DNA from: Candidatus Hydrogenedentota bacterium | Lineage (GTDB): Bacteria; Hydrogenedentota; Hydrogenedentia; Hydrogenedentales; JAEUWI01 | Length of the DNA: 36,101 nt | Direction of reading: 5' to 3' | Assembly: GCA_024280935.1 (NCBI GenBank) | Contig: JAJRPE010000074.1 | Coordinates: 1 to 36,101, forward strand | Shown here: positions 16,845 through 26,050 of the stretch, piece by piece | How the letters are laid out: each line of letters begins with the position of its first letter | Numbering within the stretch: position 1 is the first letter of the stretch | The notes under the pieces: model-generated | Told to the model about the DNA's origin: nothing | The model's input: the letters and a program-made list of their open reading frames with translations, nothing else | Database searches by the model: none | Position numbers and translations under genes: made by a program

Positions 16845-19700
16845 TTATCGTTTCGATGAAACACTTATGCGGTCTGTCGGCTGTTGTGGGGAAAGGGTGA
16901 CGGCCTTCCGCACGGGCGCTGATCGCTCCGAACCGGAACGAAGCACCAGTGCATAGTGCTGCGGCCCCTTGCGCGCCGCCGAATCCACATAGTGGAAGCC
17001 CTTGGTCTCCGTCAGTAATGTTCCGGGTCCAGGCGTAAATCCCGCCGAATCACCGCGATGGACTTCGCCAACCAGGCCAATCGTCCGGGCCGAACGCTCC
17101 CACGACAGGCGCACCGCGCCATCCTTAATCACCTGCGCCTCAAGGAGTGGCAGGGGATCGGGGAGTTCTGGCGGCATAAACTGGCGGGAATAGCCCGCTA
17201 TGATCTGCGCGCCGGGCATGTCCACGCGTGGAGCCATGAGGGCGGTCTCGCGCCCTTCGCGGATAATATTCAGCATGGCCTGGTAGTGGGGATCTTCGGT
17301 CGAAGCGAACCGTGAGACGGGCTTGGCAACGCTGTTGTCTTGCGGAGGTTGGGCACCCTGCTCCAAGAAGGTCTCCACGGGCAGAACACCATGGGCATAG
17401 CTGCCCGTCACCAGCAGGCGAATTCGGCGATGGCGTGGATCCGATTTGCGATCCTGGCACAGGCCCAGTCCACCGCCATCAGCGCCAATCGCCAGGGGCG
17501 CACGCAAGATGCGGCTTTGCTCAGGTTCCTTGTAATTGAACCAGTCGTTCTCAAATTGAATGGTCTTGTCACGTTCATGGCACGTCATGCATCCCGCCGA
17601 AGCCATCTCCTTGATAAGCTTCTCTTTGGTAACGGGCCATTCCGGCACGGCACAGCCATGTTCCGTGTAATCCCAAGTTCCGTTATAGAGGCCATTGGTA
17701 TCGATCCAGGCCATGATCAGGTCCCGTTCGCGCCGCGTAAGATTGGGAATGTATCCGTCGTGCCCATCGGCGACGATTTCGGCGAGGGGCGCGGCACCAG
17801 AACCGTGGCTGCGGGGCGCGAATATCTGGGCGGACCAATGGGCGGTGCCGTTCATACAGTCGATGCCCGCAATAAGCGTGGCCGTCATCTGAGACTCCCG
17901 GCGACTGACCAGATTCTCGTAGCTGATGTTAAAGTGTTCGGTCCAGCCCCCCGACAGGTCGAGTCTCGCCGCGAATCCCTTTTCGCCGCCATGACACGAG
18001 ACACAACGCTTGTCGAAGACGGGCTGCACCATGGTGGGGTAGTCGATGTAACCGCTCCCCCACGATTCATCCTGCAGCTTCAAAACCCCTTGCTGGTGGG
18101 CCTGGCGGACACCCAAATTGGACGGTGTGGCGAATCGGTCTTCATGACAGCCAACGCAGGAGCGCGTTACACCGGGCACGGCTTGGACAAAAGTCCGCAT
18201 ACTCTGAACTAGACGGCCTTCGCCATCCAGCGCCTGAAAATAGACGGCACGCCCAGATGGCACTTGGAAATGAACTGACCCGTCGGGGTTAACCGGAACA
18301 ATGCCGAGAAAGTTCTTCACGCTGAAGGCCAGCGCCGCACTTACCAGAAAGGTCTGGTTATACGCCCGGCCCGACGAGGCGCTTGCCCTGGAGGTTTCTT
18401 CGATCACGCGAAGCCATTTAACTTCGCCGCGCTTGACGCCCGTCAGCCCCTGGTAAATATCTTGGACGAAAAAACTTCCCGTCTTTTCGCCGTTCTCAAT
18501 ATGGGTGTCCAAGATGCCAGGGCGGGATCGTGGCTTGACGAGGATGGGTGAATGAGAACAGATGTCTGGGTCTTCAAAAATAACTTCCCGACGGCCTGAA
18601 CGGTCCATCATCACAATCGCGTTGCGCGCGGCCCCCTCCGAACGGCTGCTGGCCAGCAACACGTCCTTCGAAAGCGGCCAGGGTTCACAGGAATCGCCCA
18701 GATCGTGGGTTGGGTCCTCCGGGTGATCGAAATTAGTGATGGCCTCGGCCCCGTTCTTCGTATACCGCGTATCGATTATTGCCACGGAGCCACGGGGCGC
18801 TCCGTTGTGGCGCGTAAGTGAGGCGGCGATCAGGTAGGGTGCGCCGGGTACGGGCCGCGCATCAAGGAGTGCCTCGGGGCGCACCATATTGTTGGCAAAG
18901 AGGGCCGTCTCGTTTCGACCGTCCGGGAAAACTGTCCAGAGACTCTGTTGCGTGAGGGCGGTCTTGTCGACGTACTCCCAGCGTCCGTAGAGAATTCTTC
19001 CATCGGGCAGCACGCAGGGGTCGAACTCGTTCACGTTGTTCACGGAAATAGGCCGGATATCGCTCCCGTCGGCGTTCATGACATGGAGGATATCCACGCC
19101 CGTGTTGAAGCAGGGTACAAGCCCGTTCGGTCGGGTCGTCGTCAGTATGATGCGCCCGTCCGGCAGGTAGGCCGGTGACACATCATGGTGGACCGGAAAG
19201 CGCCCCTGGCAAAGTTCCTTGCAGTCCGAGGGATCCGTTATGCGCTTCAACCCCGTCCCATCGACACCGATCTCATAGATGCTCGTGGAGCCAAACTCTT
19301 CCCCCTTAAAGCAGAAGAGAATCCGTTTTCCGTCCCACGACAGGTCTGGATCGCTGTACACGCCCTCGCCCAGCGTTTCCGCCGTAGTGGGGTCGATGAC
19401 CGGCCGCACCACGTGCTTGGAAGACTCGTCCCAGGGATTCTCGATAACGTAGATTCCGCCGCCCGGCCCCCATTTGTAGTAGGTGTCATAGATGTGGATG
19501 CCCAGATAGGAGTGGCGCTTGGTGAAGAGAAGCGGCGCATCCAGCCTACTACGCAACGACGTTTTTTCGACCGGTTGCCCGGCCCCCGCCACGCCCGACA
19601 TAGCAACGACAATGCACGCCAACGCCATTCCGCCGACAATGGGCATCGGTGAACGCTGGCGCTTACCCGCCTGTAACGATGCAATTCTGAGACATTTCAT
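16845..19700 (-). CDS. HzsA-related trihaem cytochrome with C-terminal Fn3-like domain
   Basis: This is a large exported protein of about 951 residues. The start at 19700 is chosen because it gives a signal sequence (PIVGGMALACIVVAMSGVAGA); the frame opens further to 19796 without a better site. A propeller occupies about residues 60-400 (DPDLSWDGKRILFCFKG, LPDGRIILTTTRPNG, LPDGRILYGRWEYVDK). Three haem c sites follow: CVGCH at 515, CVSCH at 566 and CMTCH at 704. After the third haem there is a conserved helical region, then a C-terminal beta-sandwich resembling Fn3 (VRLSWERSARTIGL, HYALVLRSGS). It is a longer relative of the protein at 13.3-15.7 kb and probably cotranscribed with the propeller downstream. 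Substrate and redox partners are unknown. Confidence 0.87.
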   Translation of the reverse strand: MKCLRIASLQAGKRQRSPMPIVGGMALACIVVAMSGVAGAGQPVEKTSLRSRLDAPLLFTKRHSYLGIHIYDTYYKWGPGGGIYVIENPWDESSKHVVRPVIDPTTAETLGEGVYSDPDLSWDGKRILFCFKGEEFGSTSIYEIGVDGTGLKRITDPSDCKELCQGRFPVHHDVSPAYLPDGRIILTTTRPNGLVPCFNTGVDILHVMNADGSDIRPISVNNVNEFDPCVLPDGRILYGRWEYVDKTALTQQSLWTVFPDGRNETALFANNMVRPEALLDARPVPGAPYLIAASLTRHNGAPRGSVAIIDTRYTKNGAEAITNFDHPEDPTHDLGDSCEPWPLSKDVLLASSRSEGAARNAIVMMDRSGRREVIFEDPDICSHSPILVKPRSRPGILDTHIENGEKTGSFFVQDIYQGLTGVKRGEVKWLRVIEETSRASASSGRAYNQTFLVSAALAFSVKNFLGIVPVNPDGSVHFQVPSGRAVYFQALDGEGRLVQSMRTFVQAVPGVTRSCVGCHEDRFATPSNLGVRQAHQQGVLKLQDESWGSGYIDYPTMVQPVFDKRCVSCHGGEKGFAARLDLSGGWTEHFNISYENLVSRRESQMTATLIAGIDCMNGTAHWSAQIFAPRSHGSGAAPLAEIVADGHDGYIPNLTRRERDLIMAWIDTNGLYNGTWDYTEHGCAVPEWPVTKEKLIKEMASAGCMTCHERDKTIQFENDWFNYKEPEQSRILRAPLAIGADGGGLGLCQDRKSDPRHRRIRLLVTGSYAHGVLPVETFLEQGAQPPQDNSVAKPVSRFASTEDPHYQAMLNIIREGRETALMAPRVDMPGAQIIAGYSRQFMPPELPDPLPLLEAQVIKDGAVRLSWERSARTIGLVGEVHRGDSAGFTPGPGTLLTETKGFHYVDSAARKGPQHYALVLRSGSERSAPVRKAVTLSPQQPTDRISVSSKR

Positions 19701-20320
19701 TGGCTTCCCACCATGTCTGCTTATCTTCTGATTCACATACTCATCGATAGACGATGCCCCAATCCCCAAAACAGTTCTCCCCGAGGATTTGTCCAATATT
19801 CAGTGTATCACAACAAAGGGCATCCGCAAGCGTTGAACTAAACGGCTTCGCCGTAAATCTATGTTGCCGTTGCTCAAACATCAATCCAGTCGGACGTGCC
19901 GCACGATCCCGTCAGGACTCGTGCGGCACGACTACTATTCGTAGCCGTCCTTTTAAGCACCCCGCGTCCAGGCGGACCAAGTAACCAAGGCCCGTCCGGT
20001 GCATATCACGGTCTCGACAGACCAGCCCGAGCATCCTTTTTCCTATAATCGCCACGAAAGCACCAAAGAAAACTAGTGTGTCTTCGTGGTGAAATGCTTC
20101 TTTTCTTTGGCACGCAAAGGCGCAAAGACGCAAAGGTTGGGCAAGATTATTCTCAATCCCTGCCTGGAGTATTCAGGATTCGGCCTTTCAGGCCGAAAAC
20201 GACATCGCAAACTCAAAATTTATTGTCGATAACAGGCTCCAAAGGGCACTAAACTACAGGGAGGCTTCCGTGTATACTGATAGCCTGTTTATGGTGGGAA
20301 AACAAGGGAGATTTATCGCT
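19701..20320. other. 620-base divergent intergenic region with several palindromes
   Basis: This region separates the leftward HzsA-related gene from the rightward ThuA gene. It contains a perfect 11-bp stem (GTGCCGCACGA 19896-19906 with TCGTGCGGCAC 19919-19929, 12-base loop), a hairpin TTCGGCCT/AGGCCGAA at 20179-20197, and a purine-rich repeat near 20.05-20.14 kb. TATACT at 20273-20278 is a possible -10 for the ThuA gene, but no matching -35 is seen. I find no convincing gene here. Confidence 0.6.
20051..20136. repeat. purine-rich CACGAAAG / CGCAAAGACGCAAAGG repeats
   Basis: Two oppositely oriented units lie together: GCCACGAAAGCACCAAAGAA with the partly complementary GTGTCTTCGTGGTG, then CACGCAAAGGCGCAAAGACG. 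This matches the common AAGAACGCAAAG-type intergenic repeat style seen also near 4.25 and 11.6 kb. Confidence 0.65.
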
Positions 20321-21811
20321 ATGAAAAGTTGGTGTTGTTTCGGTGGGGCGACAGGCATGTTAAAGGCTATTCTCTGTGTACTGGCAGCCACCTTCACTTT
20401 GAGTGTCGATGGCGCTGCCCGGCAACCAGACCCAAGTACGGGGGATGCGCTCCGTGTGCTCATCCTTACGGGGCGCCACAACCACGATTGGGAAGCGACG
20501 ACACCCTTCCTCAAAACAATGTATGAGGAGAGCGGACGTTTCGTCGTCGACGTGACGGAAGACCCGGCCTCCCTGGACGCCGATGCACTCGAACCCTACG
20601 ACGTGCTGGTGGACAACTACGCCGCCTATCCCGATATGACGGGGCGGCAATGGGGCAAAACCGCCGAGGACGCTATCGTCGAATTCGTGCGCCAGGGCAA
20701 GGGCATGGTTTTGTTTCACGCGGCCGTCGCGAGTTTTCTGGACTGGCCTGAGTTTCTCGAAATGGCGGGGTGTAGCTGGGGTGAGGATTCTGCCCATGGC
20801 CGACGGCACGAGTACAACGTAGACATCGTCGATCATGACCATCCCATCACCCATGGGCTGCACAGTTTCGCGACGAGCCGCGACGAACTCTATCACCGCC
20901 TCGACATGCATCCGCCCATTCAGCTATTGGCTCGTTCCTACTCCATGGCAAGCGCCAAGGGTTCCGGGCGCTACGAACCTATGGTGCTGACAACCGACAT
21001 TGGGCAAGGCCGCTGTTTTTATACGGCGATGGGGCATGATGTCGAAGCCATGGAGGGCGCGGGCTTTCAAGCTGTCATGCTGCGGGCAACCGAGTGGGCC
21101 GCCACGGGCGCGGTAAACATGCCGCCCCCGGATGCCCTGCCTGCGCGAAAACTCCAGGCCGTGGTGCTCACCGGCGGACATGATTTCGACGAGGAGGCCT
21201 TCCCGAAGTTGTTCGAGGGCGATGAAGCCGTCTTGTACGATGCCGTCCATCAGGAGAAGGACAGCAAAATCTTCGAGGACATTTCGGACTGGCCCTATGA
21301 CGTAATCGTGCTCTACAACATGAGCAACAAGATTTCCGAGAAGGGGCGGGCCAATTTTCTGCGTCTGCTCGATCAGGGCACCGGGCTGGTTGTCCTGCAT
21401 CACGCGATTATCGCCTACCAGGAGTGGCCCGAGTTCGCGCGAATTATTGGTGTGAATTATTATCAGGAGGAAAGCACCATCAACGGCGTGACCTATCCGA
21501 AGTCCACCTACAAGCATGATGTGGACATGCCGCTACGCATCGAAGATGGGTCGCATCCGGTCACCCAGGGCCTCAAGGACTTTGTCGTTCACGATGAGAC
21601 GTACAACGGCATGACTTTCGGCGCGGCCAATCAGGTTCTGGTCTCCACGAAGCATCCCGCAAGCGCGAAATCGATTGCCTGGGTGCGCCAATACAAGAAC
21701 GCGAAGGTGTGCTTCATCCAGGTTGGTCACGGGCCGCAAGTTTTCACGAACCCGAACTACCGACAACTCGTTCACCAAGCCGTGCATTGGGCCGGGACTG
21801 CCCCAGAATAG
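20321..21811 (+). CDS. secreted protein with two tandem ThuA domains
   Basis: The protein has 496 residues from ATG 20321, preceded by AAGGGAG about 10 bases upstream; a GTG-initiated frame from 20270 is less likely. A signal peptide (MLKAILCVLAATFTLSVDGA) follows a short N-terminal stretch. The first ThuA-like domain runs from about residue 42 (LRVLILTGRHNHDWEATTPF, GMVLFHAAVASFLDWPEF, YTAMGHD). The second starts near residue 275 (LQAVVLTGGHDFDEEAFPKL, GLVVLHHAIIAYQEWPEF, FIQVGHGPQ). Both keep the glutamine-amidotransferase-like fold motifs, which suggests an internal duplication. ThuA proteins act on sugars (trehalose use in rhizobia, or as an exported planctomycete family) but the reaction is unknown. 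Confidence 0.9.
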   Translation: MKSWCCFGGATGMLKAILCVLAATFTLSVDGAARQPDPSTGDALRVLILTGRHNHDWEATTPFLKTMYEESGRFVVDVTEDPASLDADALEPYDVLVDNYAAYPDMTGRQWGKTAEDAIVEFVRQGKGMVLFHAAVASFLDWPEFLEMAGCSWGEDSAHGRRHEYNVDIVDHDHPITHGLHSFATSRDELYHRLDMHPPIQLLARSYSMASAKGSGRYEPMVLTTDIGQGRCFYTAMGHDVEAMEGAGFQAVMLRATEWAATGAVNMPPPDALPARKLQAVVLTGGHDFDEEAFPKLFEGDEAVLYDAVHQEKDSKIFEDISDWPYDVIVLYNMSNKISEKGRANFLRLLDQGTGLVVLHHAIIAYQEWPEFARIIGVNYYQEESTINGVTYPKSTYKHDVDMPLRIEDGSHPVTQGLKDFVVHDETYNGMTFGAANQVLVSTKHPASAKSIAWVRQYKNAKVCFIQVGHGPQVFTNPNYRQLVHQAVHWAGTAPE

Positions 21812-22157
21812 AGCACGCCCGAATTGTCAGGAAAAGGGCACAAAGCAGAACAGGGCAGTAAGCCCAAGATATACTTCTGGCGGCTTCGTTACATTTTGAG
21901 CGCAATAACGATGGACGTTTTCTTGACTATTCCCCCGCAAAAGGGCGATCATTAGGCGAAGTAATCCCCATCTTGCTTAGGTTTTCAGGGAGTACAAGCA
22001 CCGCTCTCTTAAATGGCCTGACGGGCTGAACACATCTCACTTCTCTCAAAAAAAACCGTAACCATCCAGACCAGCGACTGTACCCAATACGTCGTCGTAT
22101 GTCGATTTGCTATTGGGACCCTTGTTGGACAACGTTGTAGAAACACAGGAACACCGA
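21812..22157. other. 346-base intergenic region, no clear feature
   Basis: Both flanking genes read rightward. The best promoter-like words (TTGACT near 21.92 kb, TTGCTA near 22.11 kb) lack a well-spaced -10, and no strong terminator is visible after the ThuA stop. A tract of eight A follows CTC near 22.05 kb. I see nothing else of note. Confidence 0.5.
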
Positions 22158-22634
22158 ATGAAGATCCAAGACAAGAGTATTGTCTCTATTCACTACAAAC
22201 TCACCGATGAGGAAGGCATCGTAATCGATTCCTCGGAGGGACAAGAGCCGCTCGTTTACATGCAAGGGACCAAATCTATCGTCCCAGGGCTGGAAAATGA
22301 GCTTGCCGGAAAATCTGTTGGCGCCAAGCTGCAGGTGACGGTCCAGCCCGAAGACGGCTACGGCCCGGTGAATCCGCAACTGATACGAACGGCCAAGCCT
22401 GAAGCTTTCAACGGGATCGACGACGTAAAGCCGGGCATGACGTTCACGGCAAAAGGGCCTGAAGGCCAGGTTCAGCAGGTTATCGTTGAAGAAGTTTCCG
22501 AAGCGGGGATCAAGGTCAACGCCAACCACCCGCTGGCGGGCAAGGTGTTGCAATTCGATATCGCGGTCGAAGAGGTCCGTGCCCCCACGCCGGAAGACCT
22601 CGACGAGTTTACGAAAAGCATCGACGAAGTCTGA
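22158..22634 (+). CDS. slyD: FKBP-type peptidyl-prolyl isomerase, SlyD-like
   Basis: This is a 158-residue cytoplasmic prolyl isomerase and chaperone. The ATG at 22158 has AGGA eight bases upstream; an earlier in-frame start at 22107 lacks one. The FKBP core is split by an insert-in-flap domain as in SlyD: KSIVSIHYKLTDEEG and IVPGLENELAGKSVG, then PEDGYGPVNPQL, VKPGMTFTAKGPEG, and finally VNANHPLAGKVLQFDI, the SlyD signature (NHPLAG). The C-terminal His/Cys-rich metal tail of E. coli SlyD is missing, as in many bacteria. It ends three bases before the convergent M24 gene. The symbol rests on the NHPLAG and insert motifs. Confidence 0.9.
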   Translation: MKIQDKSIVSIHYKLTDEEGIVIDSSEGQEPLVYMQGTKSIVPGLENELAGKSVGAKLQVTVQPEDGYGPVNPQLIRTAKPEAFNGIDDVKPGMTFTAKGPEGQVQQVIVEEVSEAGIKVNANHPLAGKVLQFDIAVEEVRAPTPEDLDEFTKSIDEV

Positions 22635-22637
22635 CCG

Positions 22638-23795
22638 CTACAAGTTCACGATTCTCATGTGCTTCTTGGATATCTTTGCCACGCCAGTCTTGGTCAACCG
22701 AACGCCGTTTTCCCAGCGCAGACCAAAATCCTTGTCGTGGAAGAAGGTATCCACTTGAAAAGTCATGTTTTCTTCGAGCGTGTAGTCGGAGGTCGATTCC
22801 ATCCAAGGGCGCTCGACTTCCATCATGCCAATCCCGTGGCAGGGTCCGTAGAGCATGTGCTTCATGAAACCCCGTTTCTTAACAAAGGCCTCGTATTCGC
22901 GGACCACTTCGGCGGCCGACTTGCCGGGCTTCAAAAGCTCGGCGGTCTTGAAATGGGCTTCGAGTCCAAAATCGACGAGACGCTGCTTGCGGGCGGGGAG
23001 CTTGCCAATGCAAATGGGCAATCCGACACTCGATGAGTAGCCCCCGACCCGCGCACCAATATTGAGTTGGATGATCTCGTTCTTCTTAATCTTGTTGTGG
23101 GTGGGACGGGAAATGGCATGTTTGGTCGCCGGACCGCAGAAACAGTAGAGGGCATGCCCCTCGTACTCGCCGCCGTGGGCATAGATCTCTCGTTGCGCGA
23201 TACCAATAACTTGTAGCTCCGTCATGCCGGGCTTAATCTCATTGAGAATGGCATCCACGGCCTTTTCGCTGACTTGGTAGGCTTTCTTCGCGAGTCGCAA
23301 TTCATTGGGACTCTTGTCGATGCGCAGGTGGATCAGGGTGTCGTCCGCCTTGATGAGCTTGACCTTTGGCAGCTCTTGCGTCAGGCTCATGTAGACAGGC
23401 AGGGGCATGATGGAGTAGCCCACGAGTCCCAGCTTCTTGAGCTTGCCGTTCGGCATCGCTTTCTTGACGATATCCTTGAAATTTGCCACGGCAATACCCG
23501 GATAGTCCGGGTCGGCGGATTCGCGGTACTCCACCATCATCTCGATACGCCGTATCTTGCTGCGGCCCTTGGCGTAGGCTTCGCTTTCCGGTCCTATAAT
23601 GAGAATGGGGGATCCTTTGGCGGGCACAAAGACGCCTGCCGATTCGAAGGTCGGCCAGTATTCCGACAAATACCGCACGTTCGCGAAATCCGCCTCATTG
23701 GAATGGACAAGGGCGGCATCCAGCCCGGCTTCACGAATGTTCTTCTGAAACTTTTTGATCCGGTCTTTGTACTCTTTGTCGGGTATACGTTGCAT
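22638..23795 (-). CDS. M24-family (creatinase/aminopeptidase P fold) protein lacking metal ligands
   Basis: The protein has 385 residues, with a creatinase-type N-terminal domain (about 1-150) and a pita-bread C-terminal domain. The usual first Asp ligand is Asn245 (LNIGARVGGYSSS) and the second is Ser256. The His is kept (GPCHGIG, His320), the next Glu is Asp349 (FQVDTF), and the last Glu falls in VRLTKTG, without acid. A metal-dependent aminopeptidase is therefore unlikely. Creatinase itself works without metal and keeps a different His near HAISRPTHN, which is similar here. It is cytoplasmic. A paralogue lies at 28.2-29.4 kb. The substrate is unknown. Confidence 0.85.
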   Translation of the reverse strand: MQRIPDKEYKDRIKKFQKNIREAGLDAALVHSNEADFANVRYLSEYWPTFESAGVFVPAKGSPILIIGPESEAYAKGRSKIRRIEMMVEYRESADPDYPGIAVANFKDIVKKAMPNGKLKKLGLVGYSIMPLPVYMSLTQELPKVKLIKADDTLIHLRIDKSPNELRLAKKAYQVSEKAVDAILNEIKPGMTELQVIGIAQREIYAHGGEYEGHALYCFCGPATKHAISRPTHNKIKKNEIIQLNIGARVGGYSSSVGLPICIGKLPARKQRLVDFGLEAHFKTAELLKPGKSAAEVVREYEAFVKKRGFMKHMLYGPCHGIGMMEVERPWMESTSDYTLEENMTFQVDTFFHDKDFGLRWENGVRLTKTGVAKISKKHMRIVNL

Positions 23796-23868
23796 GGGAA
23801 TTTTCCTTTGTGATTACACGGACGTGGGATTTTCTCTATAATCGGACGTTCGCCCAAGAGGACCGGCA

Positions 23869-24053
23869 AGGGTGCCACCCTCACGCGGAGGAGCGAAGCG
23901 GGGGAGCTTGCGGGTGCAAGTTTCCAGAATATACTGGATACCGAAAAAGAAACTGTATGGGTTGTTGGAAGTCAAATGATGACGCAGAGGATTGCCGTAA
24001 GCCCGCACCCGCAAACTTAGCCGGGAACCGGCTGCGTGTGAGGGTGGCACCCT
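23869..24053. repeat. second-type nested palindromic element
   Basis: A perfect 16-base arm AGGGTGCCACCCTCAC (23869-23884) pairs with 24038-24053. An inner pair (CTTGCGGGTGCAAG on the left, CCCGCACCCGCAAACTT on the right) gives a second stem. The flanks are GAGGAGCGAAGCGG and AGCCGGGAACCGGCTGCG, the latter another hairpin. It lies in the gap between the deacetylase stop and the M24 start. It differs in sequence from the 216-bp elements but shares the GGGTGCCAC word and the overall design. Confidence 0.85.
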
Positions 24054-24114
24054 CAATGCTTTCTTTGCAGACGCTGAGTCTACTAACATGGAAGCACAAT
24101 CCAGCGACCCCATA

Positions 24115-25002
24115 TCAATAAAGCTCAGCCAATTGGCGTGTTTGATAAAATTGTGCGCCTTGTGACAGCAGCTTCTTGATGAGGATATCCAGCTGCTCTG
24201 TCGCGTAGTCGCCGCAGTTTTTTACGATAAACGGATCGGGGGTAACGGCACCCTCGCCGTAGTGGATGGCCCCTTCCGGCATGGGATGAAATTCCCAGGG
24301 GTGCATGTAGAAACACAATACAGGCACGCTTACGCCCTGTTCAATCGCGAAGGCCGTGAAACTGTCGATGTGCTTGAGAAGGGCTTCGGCGCTTTCGGTG
24401 CGGAACAGGGGCCATTGGTCGAGGTCGCGACCAAAGGGGTCTTTGTGGGGCCGGCCCAAATCAGCAAAATTAGGAATCTGGAGCAGACGCATCGAGCCGG
24501 GTATGGTCCAATCCTTTTCCGAAGGATGATAGGGTTCCAGCCGGTCGCGGAAGTGGAACATGGGCAAGGTCGCATCAGCGACATAGCCTAGTTCCTCCAG
24601 GGCATTGGTCACAATGGTGGAGCCAAACAAGCGGGGGCACCGAAACGAAACCGGACGTTCGCCCGCAATGGACTCAATTAGCTCGGTGCATTTCCTCAGT
24701 CGGTTGGGCACCTCTTCGGGCAAGATGGGGAAGGCTCCGGGAATAGGCCACAGCGGCTCCCCAATCGTTTCGTGGAAAAGGGTATGGGCCGCCACTTCGT
24801 GCCCGGCCTCTTTTACGGCCTGAACGACTTCGGGCGCTTCCTTTGCCGCATCACCGGTAAAGAAGAAGGTGGCGGTTACGTTGTTTTTTGCCAGGGTATC
24901 GAGGATGGCTGCGGCACCAGGGCGGAGTCCCTCGTAAAAGGGGGTCCAGCTCCCGATATCGGTTTCCATGTCAAAGCCGAGGGCTACCCGTGACGATTCC
25001 AC
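24115..25002 (-). CDS. polysaccharide deacetylase family protein, cytoplasmic
   Basis: This 295-residue protein has a NodB-type fold: LGFDMETDIG at the start, which supplies the catalytic and metal Asp, TATFFFTGDAA, then HEVAAHTLFHE, giving the HxxxH metal pair. There is no signal peptide. The sequence resembles PuuE-like or sugar-processing deacetylases more than cell-wall enzymes. The GTG start overlaps the preceding gene's stop by one base (TAGTG), so translation is coupled. It is the last gene of the symporter operon, which suggests it acts on an imported N-acetylated or amide compound; the substrate is not known. Confidence 0.85.
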   Translation of the reverse strand: MESSRVALGFDMETDIGSWTPFYEGLRPGAAAILDTLAKNNVTATFFFTGDAAKEAPEVVQAVKEAGHEVAAHTLFHETIGEPLWPIPGAFPILPEEVPNRLRKCTELIESIAGERPVSFRCPRLFGSTIVTNALEELGYVADATLPMFHFRDRLEPYHPSEKDWTIPGSMRLLQIPNFADLGRPHKDPFGRDLDQWPLFRTESAEALLKHIDSFTAFAIEQGVSVPVLCFYMHPWEFHPMPEGAIHYGEGAVTPDPFIVKNCGDYATEQLDILIKKLLSQGAQFYQTRQLAELY

Positions 25003-26042
25003 TAGATTTTCTCCATGAAGGTGATATGCTCTCGTTCCCGCAAGTAACGTTTCAGTTCGGATATCGGACCCTGTAAAATGAGTGTCTCCGACTGAATTCG
25101 GCTTGGCGCGACCAAGTCATTGCAGGTTTGCAACGCGCCGATAGTTTCAAGTTCGTAGAAGTCCAGATCGCCACCATTAAAGACGCTGTAAAGGTCACGG
25201 GCCGACCAGGGTCCCCCGGGCTGATCATTGTCGGCGATGTTGAAATAGCGCCCGCCCTGCTCGGCGGTCTTGCGCAGCACCAATAAATTTCTTGCCGGAT
25301 CCAGCGAGCCTATGAGGCGCGGGGAATGGGACACGGACACACCGATCTGGTGGCGGTCCGGGCCGCCCAGCGCAAAGGTAAAGCCCCCGTCGTGGTATTG
25401 GATACGGTCACCAGGAACACCGTAGTAATCATCGTTCACGCACCCGTTGGAATCGGTTACGGCCGCAAAGGCGATGATACCGTCGCCCCCCGGAAACTGC
25501 TCCAGCGACCAAGGCGCGATGAGGAAGGTCTCAACCTCGAGATCATCCTCTACGGCAATGGCATCGTCACAGAAATAGCGTATTCCCTTGAGGTCGAAGC
25601 CCTCGGGTACCGGGTGGTCGTGGGCAATCGATACGTTGCGGAGCATGGTAACCGTCGTGGTCACGCCAGCTCTGTTGATTAAGGTGCCCGACTTCATGAT
25701 GAGCGCCTGGTCTTCATCCGCATCCATAATTTCGGCGGGTGCATCGCCCACGAGGGAAGGCACGTACCATTCATCACTGTCCGGGGGATAGTTGAAGGCG
25801 AAGGACCCGCCTTCTGGTGCGGGCCACAGCGAGTTTCCGCCCAGATTGTTGAACTCCGTTTTGGAGGGTTTCGCCACCAGGGGCACATCAAGCCGATGAA
25901 TCAGTTCATCGCCCAAGGTGCAGAAAATGCGCCCTTGCAGCTTTGGGCAGACGAAGACAATACCATCTTGCCCCGGCAGTGGCACCACATCTGGAGCGTG
26001 GACCCGCAGACAATCAATAAACTCCGCCAGCGTTACAGCCAT
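25002..26042 (-). CDS. conserved hypothetical protein resembling DUF6786
   Basis: A 346-residue soluble protein without signal peptide. The segment FNNLGGNSLWPAPEGGSF and the later RYFNIADNDQPGGP recall the DUF6786 family of planctomycete-like bacteria, probably an all-beta, aldose-epimerase-like sandwich; this is from memory, not a search. It begins 8 bases after the 54-aa membrane protein and overlaps the deacetylase by one base, so it belongs to the symporter operon. A sugar mutarotase-like or binding role would fit, but no catalytic residues are evident. Confidence 0.72.
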   Translation of the reverse strand: MAVTLAEFIDCLRVHAPDVVPLPGQDGIVFVCPKLQGRIFCTLGDELIHRLDVPLVAKPSKTEFNNLGGNSLWPAPEGGSFAFNYPPDSDEWYVPSLVGDAPAEIMDADEDQALIMKSGTLINRAGVTTTVTMLRNVSIAHDHPVPEGFDLKGIRYFCDDAIAVEDDLEVETFLIAPWSLEQFPGGDGIIAFAAVTDSNGCVNDDYYGVPGDRIQYHDGGFTFALGGPDRHQIGVSVSHSPRLIGSLDPARNLLVLRKTAEQGGRYFNIADNDQPGGPWSARDLYSVFNGGDLDFYELETIGALQTCNDLVAPSRIQSETLILQGPISELKRYLREREHITFMEKI

Positions 26043-26050
26043 GCCGTGCC

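Noticed and set aside
23814-24113. Minus-strand 99-codon ORF
   Set aside because: It coincides with the palindromic element at 23869-24053 and reads repeat sequence.
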